NCBI RefSeq assembly: GCF_015712065.1
Contig: NZ_JACFYZ010000001.1
Span: 310,001-374,000 of the forward strand
DNA length: 64,000 nucleotides
Source: Ectopseudomonas chengduensis
Lineage (GTDB): Bacteria; Pseudomonadota; Gammaproteobacteria; Pseudomonadales; Pseudomonadaceae
Direction: 5' to 3'
Shown here piece after piece: positions 41,073-52,236 of the stretch. How positions within the stretch are numbered: position 1 is the stretch's first letter; each line of letters starts with the position of its first letter. The position numbers and the translations under genes were made by a program. The notes beneath the pieces are model-generated. The model was not told the origin of the DNA. It saw only the letters and a program-made list of their open reading frames with translations, and searched no databases.

Positions 41073-42106
41073 GGTGCGGGGTTGGGTTGCGCCTTGTGGA
41101 TCGCTTCGATAGCCGCGAGCACTTCTTCGGAGAGCTTCAGCTCGGCACTGGCCAGGTTGCTATCCAGTTGCGTCAGGCTGGTGGCGCCGATGATGTTGCT
41201 GGTCACGAAGGGCTGCGCGGTGACGAAGGCCAGGGCCATCTGCGCAGGGTCCAGGCCGTGCTCGCGGGCCAGAGCCACGTAACGTGAGCAGGCCGCTTCC
41301 GACTGCGGGTTGGTGTAGCGGGCGAAGCGGCTGAACAGGCTGATGCGTGCGCCAGCCGGACGGGCGCCACCTTCGTATTTGCCGCTGAGCATGCCGAAGG
41401 CCAGCGGTGAGTAGGCCAGCAGGCCGCACTGCTCGCGAATCGCCACTTCCGCCAGACCCACTTCGAAGCTGCGGTTGAGCAGGTTGTAAGGGTTCTGGAT
41501 CGACACTGCGCGCGGCCAGCCACGGCTTTCGGCCAACTGCAGGAATTTCATGGTGCCCCACGGGGTTTCGTTGGACAGGCCGATATGGCGGATCTTGCCG
41601 ACCTTGACCTGCTCGTCGAGCACTTCCAGGGTTTCTTCCAGCGGCGTGAACTCAACGTCCTTGTGCTTGTAGTCGAGCTGGCCGAAGAAGTTGGTCGGGC
41701 GTTCGGGCCAGTGCAGTTGGTACAGGTCGATCCAGTCGGTTTGCAGGCGCTTGAGGCTGGCATCCAGGGCGGCGACGATGTGCTGGCGATTGAATTTCAG
41801 CTGGCCGTCGCGGATATGGTTGATGCCGTTGCCGGGGCCGGCGATCTTGCTGGCCAGAATCCAGTCGGCGCGGTCGCCGCGCTGCTTGAAATAGCTGCCG
41901 ATGATCTGCTCGGTCTTGCTGTAGGTTTCGGCGCGCGGCGGCACCGGGTACATCTCGGCGGTATCGATGAAGTTGATGCCGCTGGCCTTGGCTCGTTCGA
42001 TCTGAGCATGGCCTTCGCTCTCGCTGTTCTGCTCGCCCCAGGTCATGGTGCCCAGGCACAGTGCGCTGACATCGAGATCGGTTCGGCCCAGCTTGCGGTA
42101 TTCCAT
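41069..42106 (-). CDS. Aldo-keto reductase (Tas-like)
   Basis: The 345-residue protein starts [20 protein letters not shown] and contains [20 protein letters not shown], with the catalytic Asp and Tyr. [14 protein letters not shown] and [16 protein letters not shown] also mark the NADP aldo-keto reductase Tas group. The start at 42106 has GGGAG 7 bases upstream; the open frame continues to 42160 without family sequence. The substrate is unknown. It is divergent from rplM. Confidence 0.9.
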   Translation of the reverse strand: MEYRKLGRTDLDVSALCLGTMTWGEQNSESEGHAQIERAKASGINFIDTAEMYPVPPRAETYSKTEQIIGSYFKQRGDRADWILASKIAGPGNGINHIRDGQLKFNRQHIVAALDASLKRLQTDWIDLYQLHWPERPTNFFGQLDYKHKDVEFTPLEETLEVLDEQVKVGKIRHIGLSNETPWGTMKFLQLAESRGWPRAVSIQNPYNLLNRSFEVGLAEVAIREQCGLLAYSPLAFGMLSGKYEGGARPAGARISLFSRFARYTNPQSEAACSRYVALAREHGLDPAQMALAFVTAQPFVTSNIIGATSLTQLDSNLASAELKLSEEVLAAIEAIHKAQPNPAP

Positions 42107-42282
42107 GGAGTACTCCCTTGGCAAAAGAGTCATACAAGCAGGTTGAATTTTTTTTCGCAATCAGGATAATCCGGCACCTCTTTCTGCGGTGGAAGTGATG
42201 CGCCGCCTGCCGAAGAATCTTGCCGTATTGTGGACGCGCTGACCCGAGCCCCCGATAGCGTCCGTATGCGGCTGCCTTTGAC

Positions 42283-42311
42283 TTGTCAAAGTACGCACTA
42301 TCCAGTAAGAT
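42283..42311 (+). promoter_or_regulatory. Putative promoter of rplM-rpsI
   Basis: TTGTCA (42283-42288) and TAAGAT (42306-42311) are separated by 17 bases, 43 bases before the rplM start. The short GC-rich leader that follows could fold, but no specific regulatory leader is claimed. Confidence 0.5.
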
Positions 42312-42353
42312 CCGCCGTCTATTTTTGCTGGGCGGCCCCTGAGGCTATAAAGA

Positions 42354-42782
42354 ATGAAAACTTTTACTGCTAAACCGGAAACAGTAAAACGCGACTGGTT
42401 CGTCGTTGATGCTGCTGGCAAGACCCTGGGTCGTCTGGCCACCGAAATCGCGAGCCGTCTGCGTGGCAAGCACAAGCCTGAGTACACCCCGCACGTTGAT
42501 ACCGGCGACTACATCGTCGTGATCAATGCCGAGCAGGTGCGTGTAACTGGTGCCAAAGCCAGCGACAAGAAGTACTACTCCCACTCCGGTTTCCCGGGCG
42601 GCATCAAAGAGATCAACTTCGAGAAGCTGATCGCTCGTGCTCCTGAGCGCGTGATCGAGACTGCGGTCAAAGGCATGCTGCCGAAGAACCCGCTGGGTCG
42701 CGACATGTACCGTAAGCTGAAGGTGTACAAGGGTGCAGTTCACCCGCACACTGCTCAGCAGCCCCAAGAACTGAAGATTTAA
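42354..42782 (+). CDS. rplM: 50S ribosomal protein L13
   Basis: The 142-residue protein starts [20 protein letters not shown] and contains [20 protein letters not shown], both characteristic of bacterial L13, an early assembly protein of the large subunit. rpsI follows after 14 bases. Confidence 0.98.
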   Translation: MKTFTAKPETVKRDWFVVDAAGKTLGRLATEIASRLRGKHKPEYTPHVDTGDYIVVINAEQVRVTGAKASDKKYYSHSGFPGGIKEINFEKLIARAPERVIETAVKGMLPKNPLGRDMYRKLKVYKGAVHPHTAQQPQELKI

Positions 42783-42796
42783 CGGAATAGTTCATT

Positions 42797-43189
42797 ATGT
42801 CGGCGACTCAAAACTACGGCACTGGCCGTCGCAAGACCGCAACCGCGCGCGTTTTCCTGCGTCCGGGTACTGGTAACATCTCGATCAACAATCGCACCCT
42901 GGATACCTTCTTCGGTCGCGAAACCGCTCGCATGGTCGTACGTCAGCCGCTGGAGCTGACCGAGACCGTCGAGAAGTTCGACATCTTCGTCACCGTTGCT
43001 GGTGGTGGTGTCAGTGGTCAAGCTGGCGCCATCCGTCACGGCATCACCCGCGCTCTGATCGAGTACGACGAAACCCTGCGCAGCCCGCTGCGTAAAGCTG
43101 GTTACGTCACTCGCGACGCCCGTGAAGTCGAGCGTAAGAAAGTCGGTCTGCGTAAAGCGCGTAAGCGTCCGCAGTACTCGAAGCGTTAA
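42797..43189 (+). CDS. rpsI: 30S ribosomal protein S9
   Basis: The 130-residue protein has [18 protein letters not shown] at the N-terminus and ends in the basic tail RPQYSKR, whose terminal Lys-Arg reaches the P-site tRNA. It is cotranscribed with rplM and closed by a terminator. Confidence 0.98.
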   Translation: MSATQNYGTGRRKTATARVFLRPGTGNISINNRTLDTFFGRETARMVVRQPLELTETVEKFDIFVTVAGGGVSGQAGAIRHGITRALIEYDETLRSPLRKAGYVTRDAREVERKKVGLRKARKRPQYSKR

Positions 43190-43209
43190 TCGCGACTACG
43201 CTTCCAAAA

Positions 43210-43243
43210 GCGCCCAGTTTCCTTACGGAGCTGGGCGTTTTTT
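43210..43243 (+). terminator. Intrinsic terminator after rpsI
   Basis: CGCCCAG pairs with CTGGGCG and is followed by six T residues, about 20 bases after the rpsI stop. Confidence 0.85.
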
Positions 43244-43443
43244 ATGGGCGTGGCAAAGTGCTGCGACAACGTGCCGCAGACGCGCAAGCCGCACGCGTCA
43301 AGGCTTTCGCCAGTCTCTTCGGGGGTAATTACCTTGTCAGAAAAGGGGCTTTTCTTTACCATTTGGCGAATTTTTTGCGCGGCCCGATTTTTACTTAGTA
43401 GAGGCCTGAACAACAGGCCACAAAGCTGATGGGAGACGACTGA

Positions 43444-44037
43444 ATGAGCAATGACGGCGTGAATGCAGGCCGGCGTCGCTTCCTGGTTGCAGCCACCTCC
43501 GTGGTGGGTGCAGCAGGAGCGGTAGGTGCTGCGACTCCGTTCGTGGGGTCATGGTTCCCCAGTGCCAAGGCCAAGGCGGCCGGTGCACCGGTGAAGGTGA
43601 ACGTCAGCAAGATCGAGGCAGGTCAGCAGATGGTTGCTGAGTGGCGCGGTCAGCCGGTGTTCATCGTGCGCCGTACCGAGGAGATCCTGGCCAATCTGAC
43701 CAAGATCGAAGGCAGCGTCGCCGATCCCGAGTCTGCTGCCTCCGTGCAACCGGAGTACGTGGACAAGAAAACCCGCTCGATCAAACCAGAGCTGCTGATT
43801 CTGGTAGGCCTGTGCACCCACCTGGGTTGTGCGCCGTCCTTCCGCCCGGAAGTAGCCCCGGCAGACTTGGGCCCGGACTGGGTGGGTGGTTATTTCTGCC
43901 CTTGCCACGGTTCGCGTTACGACCTCGCCGGTCGCGTGTACAAGGCGCAGCCTGCACCGCTGAACCTGCCAGTGCCGCCGCACACCTACGAAACGGATGA
44001 TGTGATCATCATCGGTGTGGACCAGGAGAACGCGTGA
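43444..44037 (+). CDS. petA: Rieske iron-sulfur subunit of cytochrome bc1
   Basis: The 197-residue protein has a twin-arginine-type N-terminus (GRRRFLVAATS) forming the membrane anchor, and the Rieske cluster motifs CTHLGC (from C124) and CPCHGS (from C152), giving two Cys and two His ligands. It accepts electrons from ubiquinol on the periplasmic side. Its stop overlaps the petB start. The 254-base gap upstream should contain the pet promoter. Confidence 0.97.
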   Translation: MSNDGVNAGRRRFLVAATSVVGAAGAVGAATPFVGSWFPSAKAKAAGAPVKVNVSKIEAGQQMVAEWRGQPVFIVRRTEEILANLTKIEGSVADPESAASVQPEYVDKKTRSIKPELLILVGLCTHLGCAPSFRPEVAPADLGPDWVGGYFCPCHGSRYDLAGRVYKAQPAPLNLPVPPHTYETDDVIIIGVDQENA

Positions 44038-45248
44038 TGAGCAAATTCATGGAATGGGTGGATGCGCGCTTCCCCGCCACCAAGATGTGGGAAGACCATC
44101 TCTCCAAGTACTACGCCCCGAAGAACTTCAACTTCTTCTATTTCTTCGGCTCGCTGGCTCTGCTGGTGCTGGTCAACCAGATCGTTACCGGTATCTGGCT
44201 GACCATGAGCTTCGAACCTTCGGCTGAAGGCGCGTTCGCCTCCGTCGAATACATCATGCGTGACGTCGAGTACGGCTGGATCCTGCGCTACCTGCACTCC
44301 ACCGGCGCCTCGGCGTTCTTCGTGGTGGTCTACCTGCACATGTTCCGCGGTCTGCTCTACGGCTCCTACCAGAAGCCGCGCGAGCTGGTGTGGATCTTCG
44401 GCATGCTGATCTACCTGGTGCTGATGGCCGAAGCCTTCATGGGCTACCTGCTGCCTTGGGGCCAGATGTCCTACTGGGGCGCCCAGGTGATCATCTCGCT
44501 GTTCGGTGCCATTCCGGTCATCGGCGACGACCTGACCCAGTGGATTCGTGGTGACTACCTGATCTCCGGTATCACCCTGAACCGCTTCTTCGCCCTGCAC
44601 GTGATCGCACTGCCGATCGTTCTGCTTGGCCTGGTCGTACTGCACATCCTGGCGTTGCATGAAGTCGGTTCGAACAACCCGGACGGCGTCGACATCAAGA
44701 AGCTCAAGGACGAGAACGGTGTGCCGCTCGATGGCATCGCCTTCCACCCTTACTACACCGTGAAAGATATCGTCGGCGTAGTGGTGTTCCTGTTCGTGTT
44801 CTGCTTCGTGGTGTTCTTCTTCCCGGAAATGGGCGGTTACTTCCTCGAGAAGCCGAACTTCGAAGCGGCGAACCCGTTCAAGACCCCTGAGCACATCGCC
44901 CCGGTTTGGTACTTCACGCCGTTCTACGCGATTCTGCGTGCGGTACCGGACAAGCTGCTCGGCGTCATCGCCATGGGCGCAGCCATCGCCGTTCTGTTCG
45001 TGCTGCCCTGGCTCGACCGTAGCCCGGTCAAATCCATGCGCTACAAGGGTTGGATGAGCAAGATCTGGCTGCTGGTGTTCTGCATCTCCTTCGTCATCCT
45101 CGGCGTGCTGGGCGTGCTGGCTCCGACTCCGGGTCGTACCCTGCTGTCGCAGGTGTGCACCTTCCTGTACTTCGCGTACTTCATCCTGATGCCGTTCTAC
45201 ACCAGGATGGAGAAGACCAAACCGGTTCCGGAAAGGGTGACTGGCTGA
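44037..45248 (+). CDS. petB: Cytochrome b subunit of the bc1 complex
   Basis: The 403-residue integral membrane protein carries two b haems. Conserved stretches include GWILRYLHSTGASAFFVVVY, GYLLPWGQMSYWGAQVI and LHVIALPIVLLGLVVLHI with the haem histidines, and the quinone-site PEW-like region FTPFYAILRAVPDKLLGV. The start ATG at 44037 overlaps the petA TGA. It is a full-length cytochrome b, not split into b6 and subunit IV. Confidence 0.97.
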   Translation: MSKFMEWVDARFPATKMWEDHLSKYYAPKNFNFFYFFGSLALLVLVNQIVTGIWLTMSFEPSAEGAFASVEYIMRDVEYGWILRYLHSTGASAFFVVVYLHMFRGLLYGSYQKPRELVWIFGMLIYLVLMAEAFMGYLLPWGQMSYWGAQVIISLFGAIPVIGDDLTQWIRGDYLISGITLNRFFALHVIALPIVLLGLVVLHILALHEVGSNNPDGVDIKKLKDENGVPLDGIAFHPYYTVKDIVGVVVFLFVFCFVVFFFPEMGGYFLEKPNFEAANPFKTPEHIAPVWYFTPFYAILRAVPDKLLGVIAMGAAIAVLFVLPWLDRSPVKSMRYKGWMSKIWLLVFCISFVILGVLGVLAPTPGRTLLSQVCTFLYFAYFILMPFYTRMEKTKPVPERVTG

Positions 45249-46027
45249 TGAAAAAGCTCTTCGCTGCATTTGTTTTCGCTGCGCTACCGGCTCTGGCCAT
45301 GGGCGCTGCCAGTAACTATCCGCTGGACAAGGTGGACATCGATCTACGCGACCAGGCTGCTCTGCAGGACGGCGCGCGTACGTTCGCCAACTACTGCATG
45401 GGCTGCCATGCCGCCCAGTACCAGCGTTACGAGCGTGTTGCCGATGACCTCGGCATCCCGCACGAAATCATGCTCGACAATCTGGTGTTCAACGACGCCA
45501 AGATCGGTGATCACATGAAGATCGGCATGAAGCCGGACGACGCCAAGGCCTGGTTCGGTGCGGCGCCGCCTGATCTGACTCTGGTCGCTCGCGTGCGTGG
45601 CAACGACTGGCTGTACACCTACCTGCGTACCTTCTACGACGATCCATCCCGTCCGCTGGGCGCCAACAACAAGGTGTTCCCGAACGTGGGTATGCCGAAC
45701 GTGCTGGTCAGTCTGCAGGGCAAGCAGGTGATCGGCTGCAAGCAGGTTCAGGTCGTCACTGATGGCAAGAAGCAGTTCGACCCGCTGACTGGCGCACCGA
45801 TCACTCACGAAGCCTGCGATCAGCTGACCGTAGAGCCGAATACCGGCAAGCTGAGCGAGGCCGAGTTCGATGAGAAGATCAAGAACCTGGTGACCTTCCT
45901 GGCTTACTCGGCCAACCCGGTCAAGCTGAAGTCCCAGCGCATCGGCACCTATGTGCTGTTGTACCTGGCGTTCTTCTTCGTGTTCGCCTACCTGCTCAAG
46001 CGTGAGTACTGGAAGGACGTGCATTAA
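45248..46027 (+). CDS. petC: Cytochrome c1 subunit of the bc1 complex
   Basis: The 259-residue protein has a signal peptide (residues 1-20), the c-haem motif CMGCH (C50-H54), and a C-terminal membrane anchor (about 233-251). It passes electrons from the Rieske centre to soluble cytochrome c. The start overlaps the petB stop by one base. Confidence 0.97.
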   Translation: MKKLFAAFVFAALPALAMGAASNYPLDKVDIDLRDQAALQDGARTFANYCMGCHAAQYQRYERVADDLGIPHEIMLDNLVFNDAKIGDHMKIGMKPDDAKAWFGAAPPDLTLVARVRGNDWLYTYLRTFYDDPSRPLGANNKVFPNVGMPNVLVSLQGKQVIGCKQVQVVTDGKKQFDPLTGAPITHEACDQLTVEPNTGKLSEAEFDEKIKNLVTFLAYSANPVKLKSQRIGTYVLLYLAFFFVFAYLLKREYWKDVH

Positions 46028-46050
46028 GTCGTTGCAGTTCTCTGCATACG

Positions 46051-46081
46051 CCTGCGCGCCCTTATGGGCGCGCAGGTTTTT
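46051..46081 (+). terminator. Intrinsic terminator after petABC
   Basis: CCTGCGCGCCC pairs perfectly with GGGCGCGCAGG (11 base pairs, 4-base loop) and is followed by five T residues, 23 bases after petC. Confidence 0.9.
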
Positions 46082-46194
46082 GTGCTCTGCCATTCCAGGT
46101 GGCCACCTTGCGGTGCCGTCACTTGCAACTTCAAGAATTGCCTTGGGCAATTCTTCGTGTTTCTGCAAAATCAAAAAAAGCGAGGAGGATCGCC

Positions 46195-46812
46195 ATGGCG
46201 GTGACCAATAGGTTGACCTGCTACTCCGACCCCGCCGACCACTATTCCCATCGCGTGCGTCTGGTGCTCGCCGAGAAAGGTGTCAGCGTCGAGATCATCG
46301 ATGTCGAGCAGGGCCGTTGTCCGCCCAAGCTTGCCGAGGTCAATCCCTACGGCAGTGTGCCAACGCTGGTCGATCGTGACCTGGCGCTGTACGAATCGTC
46401 CGTGGTGATGGAGTATCTGGACGAGCGCTACCCGCATCCACCGCTGCTACCGGTCTATCCGGTTGCTCGCGCCAACAGTCGTCTGCTGATGCACCGTATC
46501 CAGCGTGACTGGTGCGTGCTGGTCGATCGTATTCTCGACAAGCGCAGCAAGGAGGCCGAGCGCCAACTGGCGCGCAAGGAGCTGCGCGAGAGCCTGACCG
46601 GTGTATCGCCGCTGTTCGCGGACAAGGCATTCTTCCTCAGTGACGAGCTGAGTCTGGTGGATTGCTGCCTGCTGCCCATTCTCTGGCGTTTGCCGGTTCT
46701 GGGTATCGAGTTGCCGCGTCCGGCCAAGCCGCTGCTCGATTATATGGAGCGTCAGTTCGTCCGCGAGGCCTTTCAGGCCAGTCTTTCTGCTGCCGAGCGC
46801 GCGATGCGCTGA
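46195..46812 (+). CDS. sspA: Stringent starvation protein A
   Basis: The 205-residue protein has a glutathione-S-transferase fold: an N-terminal thioredoxin-like domain ([20 protein letters not shown]) and a helical C-domain. It binds RNA polymerase and affects stationary-phase and virulence transcription rather than acting as an enzyme. The RBS GAGGAGG precedes the ATG at 46195. sspB follows after 13 bases. Confidence 0.95.
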   Translation: MAVTNRLTCYSDPADHYSHRVRLVLAEKGVSVEIIDVEQGRCPPKLAEVNPYGSVPTLVDRDLALYESSVVMEYLDERYPHPPLLPVYPVARANSRLLMHRIQRDWCVLVDRILDKRSKEAERQLARKELRESLTGVSPLFADKAFFLSDELSLVDCCLLPILWRLPVLGIELPRPAKPLLDYMERQFVREAFQASLSAAERAMR

Positions 46813-46825
46813 GAAGGAGGAAACC

Positions 46826-47239
46826 ATGAATTCCAGTCGCCCCTATCTGGTTCGCGCCCTCTACGAATGGATCGTCGATAACGATTGCACGCCACATTTG
46901 CTGGTCAGTGCCGAGTATCCGGGCGTGCAGGTGCCACCAGGCTTCGCCAGCGATGGCCAGATCGTGCTCAATGCCTCGCCCAGCGCCGTGCGACACCTGC
47001 ATATGGACAATCAGGCGGTGAGCTTCGAAGGGCGCTTCGGTGGTGTTGCGCACAGCCTGTACATTCCGGCCGCGGCGATCCTGGCGATCTACGCGCGGGA
47101 GAACGGTCAAGGTATGGTCTTCGATATGGAGCCGTCGGTTGCGGGTGGTCCGGAAGAGCCAGAGCCGGATGATGATGGGCCTTCCGGCGGCGAGCCGTCG
47201 CGTCCCAGCGGCCGGCCAAGTCTGAAAGTGGTCAAGTGA
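46826..47239 (+). CDS. sspB: ClpXP specificity adaptor SspB
   Basis: The 137-residue protein has the SspB substrate-binding domain (MNSSRPYLVRALYEWIVDND), an acidic flexible linker (EEPEPDDDG), and a short C-terminal ClpX-binding peptide (RPSLKVVK). It delivers ssrA-tagged proteins to ClpXP. AGGAGG lies just upstream of the ATG. Confidence 0.96.
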   Translation: MNSSRPYLVRALYEWIVDNDCTPHLLVSAEYPGVQVPPGFASDGQIVLNASPSAVRHLHMDNQAVSFEGRFGGVAHSLYIPAAAILAIYARENGQGMVFDMEPSVAGGPEEPEPDDDGPSGGEPSRPSGRPSLKVVK

Positions 47240-47245
47240 GCAATG

Positions 47246-47275
47246 AAAAGGGCGCCCATGGGCGCCCTTGTCGTT
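47246..47275. terminator. Bidirectional terminator between sspB and dolP
   Basis: AAGGGCGCCC and GGGCGCCCTT are perfectly complementary around AT; the A tract on the left makes a T tract on the minus strand, so the hairpin can serve both the sspB and dolP transcripts. Confidence 0.75.
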
Positions 47276-47287
47276 TCTGCATTCGAA

Positions 47288-48414
<1,127 letters not shown>

Positions 48415-48436
48415 TTAAACCTTGAATTTACGGCCG

Positions 48437-48796
48437 TCAGGCATCGAAGGCGTTCTTGATCCAGTCGAGGCGAGTGCCACCGTCGGTACTGATGGCGACC
48501 ACGTCGAAGCGGCAGGGGTAGCGGGCCCAGCGTGAATGTTGCTGAAGGAAGAGTTCGGCGGCGATGACCAACTTGCCACGCTTGCGCGCATCGATGCTCT
48601 CCAGGGCGCCGCCCCAGGCGCTGTGGCGACGGGCGCGGACCTCGACGAATACTACTGTATCGCCGTCGAGCATGACCAGATCGAGCTCGCCACGCCGACA
48701 GCTCCAGTTCTGTTCGATCAGGCGCAGGCCGTTACGTTCCAGATGCTGGCGAGCCGCCTGTTCGGCGGCTCGCCCCAGATCGTTGTGTGCGCTCAA
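48437..48796 (-). CDS. yraN: YraN, UPF0102 endonuclease-fold protein
   Basis: The 119-residue protein has the predicted nuclease-like core LIEQNWSCRRGELDLVMLDG and FVEVRARRHSAWGGALESID, matching UPF0102, whose function is unsettled and may relate to DNA repair or uptake. It overlaps the lpoA stop by 4 bases (ATGA) and lies 25 bases before diaA. Confidence 0.92.
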   Translation of the reverse strand: MSAHNDLGRAAEQAARQHLERNGLRLIEQNWSCRRGELDLVMLDGDTVVFVEVRARRHSAWGGALESIDARKRGKLVIAAELFLQQHSRWARYPCRFDVVAISTDGGTRLDWIKNAFDA

Positions 48797-50601
48797 TTGA
48801 TGCTGTCAGGAAGGCGCTGAACCTGGCCGCCACGGAACTCGGCCCAGGGCAGCTGGCGCTCGATCCGCTGCGTGGCATTGAGGCTGAGGCTGCCCGACAG
48901 GCCGTCGATGCGCGAGTCAGGCAGGGCCTTGAGCTGGCCCAGGCGTGGCGCCAGGCGGTAGGCGTCGACTCCCATGGCATACAGGCGGCCGAGGCTGCCG
49001 CCGGCCTGCGGCCACTGATTGCTGACTTCCTGGCGCAATGGCGCGTGGGCGTCGAGCAGCCAGGGCGTTTCGCAGAAGCGGATGCCTTCCAGGTCCTGGT
49101 ACTGGGCCTGGCTATGGGCACCGGTGAACAGGTGCGAGGTGGCGTAGACCGGCACGTCGCCGGCGTACTGGAAGGCCAGGGTCGGCTTGATCTGCTGGGC
49201 CTGTTGCGGGGTGGCCGCAAGGAAGATGAAGTCGATGTCCTGACGGCGCGCCGGTTGGGCATCCAGGCTGGTGCCCAGGGTGTTCTGCAGGCGGCGCGCA
49301 CGCGCTTCGCTTTCGCGCAGTTGGAACAGGTCGGCGATCTGCCGGGCCAGTTCCACCGGCTGGTCGACATGTTCGGCGGCGATCAGGGTGCCGCCCTGGG
49401 CCTGCCAGCTCTGACGGAAGGCATCCAGTACGCGGTCGCCCCAGTCGCCACGCGGCACCAGGGCCACGGCGCGGCGCATGCCGTCATTCCAGGCGCGGCG
49501 AGCCACTTCGCGGGCTTCGTCCTCGGCGGCCAGGCCGAACTGGAACAGTTGCGCCGGGCCTTCCTGACCTGCGTCGCTGTAATTCAGGGCGAGGGTGGTG
49601 ATTGGCAGTTGTTCGCGGTCACTGAGCTGCTTGACCAGCGGTTTTTCCAGCGGACCGACCACCAGTTGTACGCCATCGGCTTGTGCCTGTTGGTAGAAGG
49701 CATCCAGCGAGCCAATCCGGGAGCTGTCGTAGAGCTTGATTTCCGGTGGGTTCTGCCCGGCCTGCTGCGCTTCGTAATGGGCGGCGAGGAAGCCGTCACG
49801 CAGGGCGCGGGCGACACTGGCCAGCTGGCCTTCCTGGGGGAGCAGCAGGGCGACGCGGGTCAGCGGCTGGCTGGCCAGTTCGCGCAGTTTTCCCAGTGCT
49901 TCGGGCAACTGCTCGGCGGCCGGGTGTTGCGGATTCTGTGCGACCCACTGGTCGATGGCTGCTTGCTGCTGTTCGAGGGTGGCACCGCTTTTGGTCGCTC
50001 GAGCCAATTCCAGCCAGCCGGCCAGGTCGCTGTCGGCGCCGGCAGAGGTTTGTGGCGGCAGGCTGGAGACCAGCACCCAGATGTTCTCGTGGTTGTCGGC
50101 GGCGGCCTGGCCGCTCAGCAGCGGTGCGATGAACACGCGTTCGCGGGCGGCGGCCAGGGTCTGGCCATCGGCCTCCAGGGCGCGCGCGCGGACCAGTTGG
50201 GTGCGGATCTGCTGCTCGATCGGCAGCTCTGCCAGGCGTTCGAGACTGGGGTGCTGCAGGGCTTTCAGCGCGCTTTTGGGCTGCTTGCGGGCCATGGCCA
50301 GCTCGGCCTTGAGGGTGCTGGCGAAGATCTGTTGGGCGGGTTGCAGGCTGGCAATGTCGATCTGCTCGAGAATGCGGGTGGCGCGGGCCACATCGTTCTG
50401 CTGATAGCTCTGGTCGGCAGCGGACAGGCGCAGCAGGGCAGCCTGCTCCGGCTTGCTCTCGTCAGCCTGCTGGAGCATCTGCTCGATGCTGGCTTGTGGC
50501 GTGCGCGGCAGCTGGCCCAGGTTGTTGGAGGGCGAGCTGGCGCAGGCGGCAAGCAGGCCGGCCAGGAAAAGAGCAGAAAGAGGGCGCAGGCTAGCGATCA
50601 T
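48793..50601 (-). CDS. lpoA: LpoA, outer-membrane lipoprotein activator of PBP1A
   Basis: The 602-residue lipoprotein has the lipobox LLAAC (C20), an N-terminal TPR-like helical half, and a C-terminal periplasmic-binding-like half (VALLLPQEGQLASVARALRD from about residue 255). LpoA crosses the periplasm to stimulate the peptidoglycan synthase PBP1A. The ATG at 50601 has AGGA 7 bases upstream; a TTG eight codons earlier would spoil the signal peptide. It is divergent from rsmI. Confidence 0.92.
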   Translation of the reverse strand: MIASLRPLSALFLAGLLAACASSPSNNLGQLPRTPQASIEQMLQQADESKPEQAALLRLSAADQSYQQNDVARATRILEQIDIASLQPAQQIFASTLKAELAMARKQPKSALKALQHPSLERLAELPIEQQIRTQLVRARALEADGQTLAAARERVFIAPLLSGQAAADNHENIWVLVSSLPPQTSAGADSDLAGWLELARATKSGATLEQQQAAIDQWVAQNPQHPAAEQLPEALGKLRELASQPLTRVALLLPQEGQLASVARALRDGFLAAHYEAQQAGQNPPEIKLYDSSRIGSLDAFYQQAQADGVQLVVGPLEKPLVKQLSDREQLPITTLALNYSDAGQEGPAQLFQFGLAAEDEAREVARRAWNDGMRRAVALVPRGDWGDRVLDAFRQSWQAQGGTLIAAEHVDQPVELARQIADLFQLRESEARARRLQNTLGTSLDAQPARRQDIDFIFLAATPQQAQQIKPTLAFQYAGDVPVYATSHLFTGAHSQAQYQDLEGIRFCETPWLLDAHAPLRQEVSNQWPQAGGSLGRLYAMGVDAYRLAPRLGQLKALPDSRIDGLSGSLSLNATQRIERQLPWAEFRGGQVQRLPDSIN

Positions 50602-50723
50602 CGGGTCATCCTGATACTTGAGCAAAACGAGCGGCGATTGTACCCAAGGGGCGACATCCGTGCGATGCCGCTGGGGCGGAACCGGCTAGAATGAGCGCTC
50701 TTTCAATTAACGAGGTGTTTCCA

Positions 50724-51590
50724 GTGAGTCAGCCCGCCGTCTCAAGCGTCCAGCCAGGCAGCCTGTATGTGGTCGCCACGCCCATTGGCAACCTGGATGA
50801 CATCAGCGCGCGGGCGTTGCGGATCTTGCGCGAGGTGGCGCTGATCGCTGCTGAAGACACCAGGCATTCGGTGCGCCTGCTGCAGCATTTTGGAATCGAG
50901 ACGCCGCTGGCTGCCTGTCACGAACACAATGAGCGCGATCAGGGCGGGCGCTTTCTGGCGCGCCTTCAGGCCGGTGAGGATGTCGCGCTGATTTCCGATG
51001 CGGGCACGCCACTGATTTCCGACCCGGGTTACCACCTGGTGCGCCAGGCGCGCGCCGCGGGGATTGCGGTGGTGCCGGTGCCGGGCGCCTGCGCGCTGAT
51101 CGCCGCGCTGTCGGCAGCCGGTCTGCCCTCGGATCGTTTCATCTTCGAAGGTTTTCTGCCGGCCAAGGCAGCGGGGCGCCGTGCGCGTCTGGAGCAGGTG
51201 CGAGAAGAGCCACGCACGCTGATCTTCTATGAGGCGCCACACCGTATTCTCGAGTGTCTGGAGGACATGCGCGAAGTCTTTGGCGGGGATCGCCCGGCAT
51301 TGCTGGCGCGTGAGCTGACCAAGACCTTCGAGACTCTGCAGGGGCTGCCGCTGGCCGAGCTGTGCGAGTGGGTGGGCGCAGACAGCAATCAGCAGCGTGG
51401 CGAGTGCGTGGTGCTGGTAGCAGGCTGGCAGGCGCCGGAAGGCGAGGACGCAGTCAGTGCCGAAGCCCTGCGCGTGCTCGATCTGTTGATGGCGGAAATG
51501 CCGCTCAAGCGCGCAGCAGCGCTGGCGGCGGAGATTACCGGGGTGCGCAAGAATCTGCTCTATCAGGTCGCTCTGGAGCGTAAGGCTTGA
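50724..51590 (+). CDS. rsmI: 16S rRNA (cytidine1402-2'-O)-methyltransferase RsmI
   Basis: The 288-residue SAM-dependent methylase has the tetrapyrrole-methylase-type fold, with [39 protein letters not shown] and [17 protein letters not shown]. It 2'-O-methylates C1402 of 16S rRNA. The GTG start at 50724 has GAGGTG 6 bases upstream; an ATG at 50691 in frame gives an 11-residue longer protein without support. rnpB follows. Confidence 0.95.
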   Translation: MSQPAVSSVQPGSLYVVATPIGNLDDISARALRILREVALIAAEDTRHSVRLLQHFGIETPLAACHEHNERDQGGRFLARLQAGEDVALISDAGTPLISDPGYHLVRQARAAGIAVVPVPGACALIAALSAAGLPSDRFIFEGFLPAKAAGRRARLEQVREEPRTLIFYEAPHRILECLEDMREVFGGDRPALLARELTKTFETLQGLPLAELCEWVGADSNQQRGECVVLVAGWQAPEGEDAVSAEALRVLDLLMAEMPLKRAAALAAEITGVRKNLLYQVALERKA

Positions 51591-51649
51591 TTCACCCGCC
51601 ATCAGTCTGGCTTGCAGCTTGCCATCACGCCCGGTACCCTTGCCGGCGG

Positions 51650-51993
51650 AGAGTCGATCGGACAGTCGCTGCCTTCGCAAGAAGGGGGAGGAAAGTCCGG
51701 GCTCCATAGGGCGGAGTGCCAGGTAACGCCTGGGAGGCGTGAGCCTACGGAAAGTGCCACAGAAAATAACCGCCTAAGCGTTTCGGCGCCGGTAAGGGTG
51801 AAAAGGTGCGGTAAGAGCGCACCGCACGGCTGGCAACAGTCCGTGGCTAGGTAAACCCCACTCGGAGCAAGACCAAATAGGGTTCCATCGGCGTGGCCCG
51901 CGCTGGAACCGGGTAGGTTGCTAAAGGCGTGCAGTGATGTACGCCGTAGAGGAATGACTGTCCTCGACAGAACCCGGCTTACAGATCGACTCT
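51650..51993 (+). ncRNA. rnpB: RNase P RNA (M1 RNA), type A
   Basis: The catalytic RNA of RNase P, which matures tRNA 5' ends. The universal 5' core GAGGAAAGTCCGGGCTCC, the 3' core ACAGAACCCGGCTTA, and the closing helix between AGAGTCGATC at the start and GATCGACTCT at the end are all visible. Internal GGTAAGGGTGAAAAGGTGCG and AGCAAGACCAAATAGG also match type A. The length of 344 bases is normal. It lies between rsmI and mraZ, the usual Pseudomonas position. Confidence 0.97.
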
Positions 51994-52200
51994 CCTCCCT
52001 CCTTTCTCGCGTTGTGCTTCTATCTCCCTCCCGTCTGATACCGAAAAATTCTTACTCTTAACAAATTACTTTAAGTTCGAATTTCAGCTGGCTGGAATGG
52101 TTGAAATTTATCTGTCCAAAGCCGGTTCCGGCATCCCTTTTTCCCTCGCTTTTGTTCGCTAAATCTCCGTCCTGTAAGGATTTTTCCCTTCTGGAGCGCC

Positions 52201-52230
52201 TTGACGGTGGGGCATGCGCGTTCCTATAGT
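52201..52230 (+). promoter_or_regulatory. Promoter of the mra/dcw cluster
   Basis: TTGACG (52201-52206) and TATAGT (52225-52230) are spaced by 18 bases, with the MraZ repeats starting 6 bases downstream. This is the expected Pmra position. Confidence 0.7.
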
Positions 52231-52236
52231 GTGCGC

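Noticed and set aside
42160..42353. L13/S9-type autoregulatory leader before rplM
   Set aside because: The leader is short and GC-rich but no conserved leader structure could be recognised by eye.
43986..45269. 427-codon minus-strand open frame rich in Glu, His and Gln
   Set aside because: Exact antisense of petB; the composition mirrors hydrophobic codons on the coding strand.
48787..50694. 635-codon open frame on the plus strand
   Set aside because: Antisense to lpoA, which has a clear lipobox and family sequence; the plus-strand translation is Gly/Gln/Leu-rich with no motif.
51612..51854. 80-codon plus-strand open frame
   Set aside because: It overlaps the RNase P RNA, whose conserved core explains the sequence.
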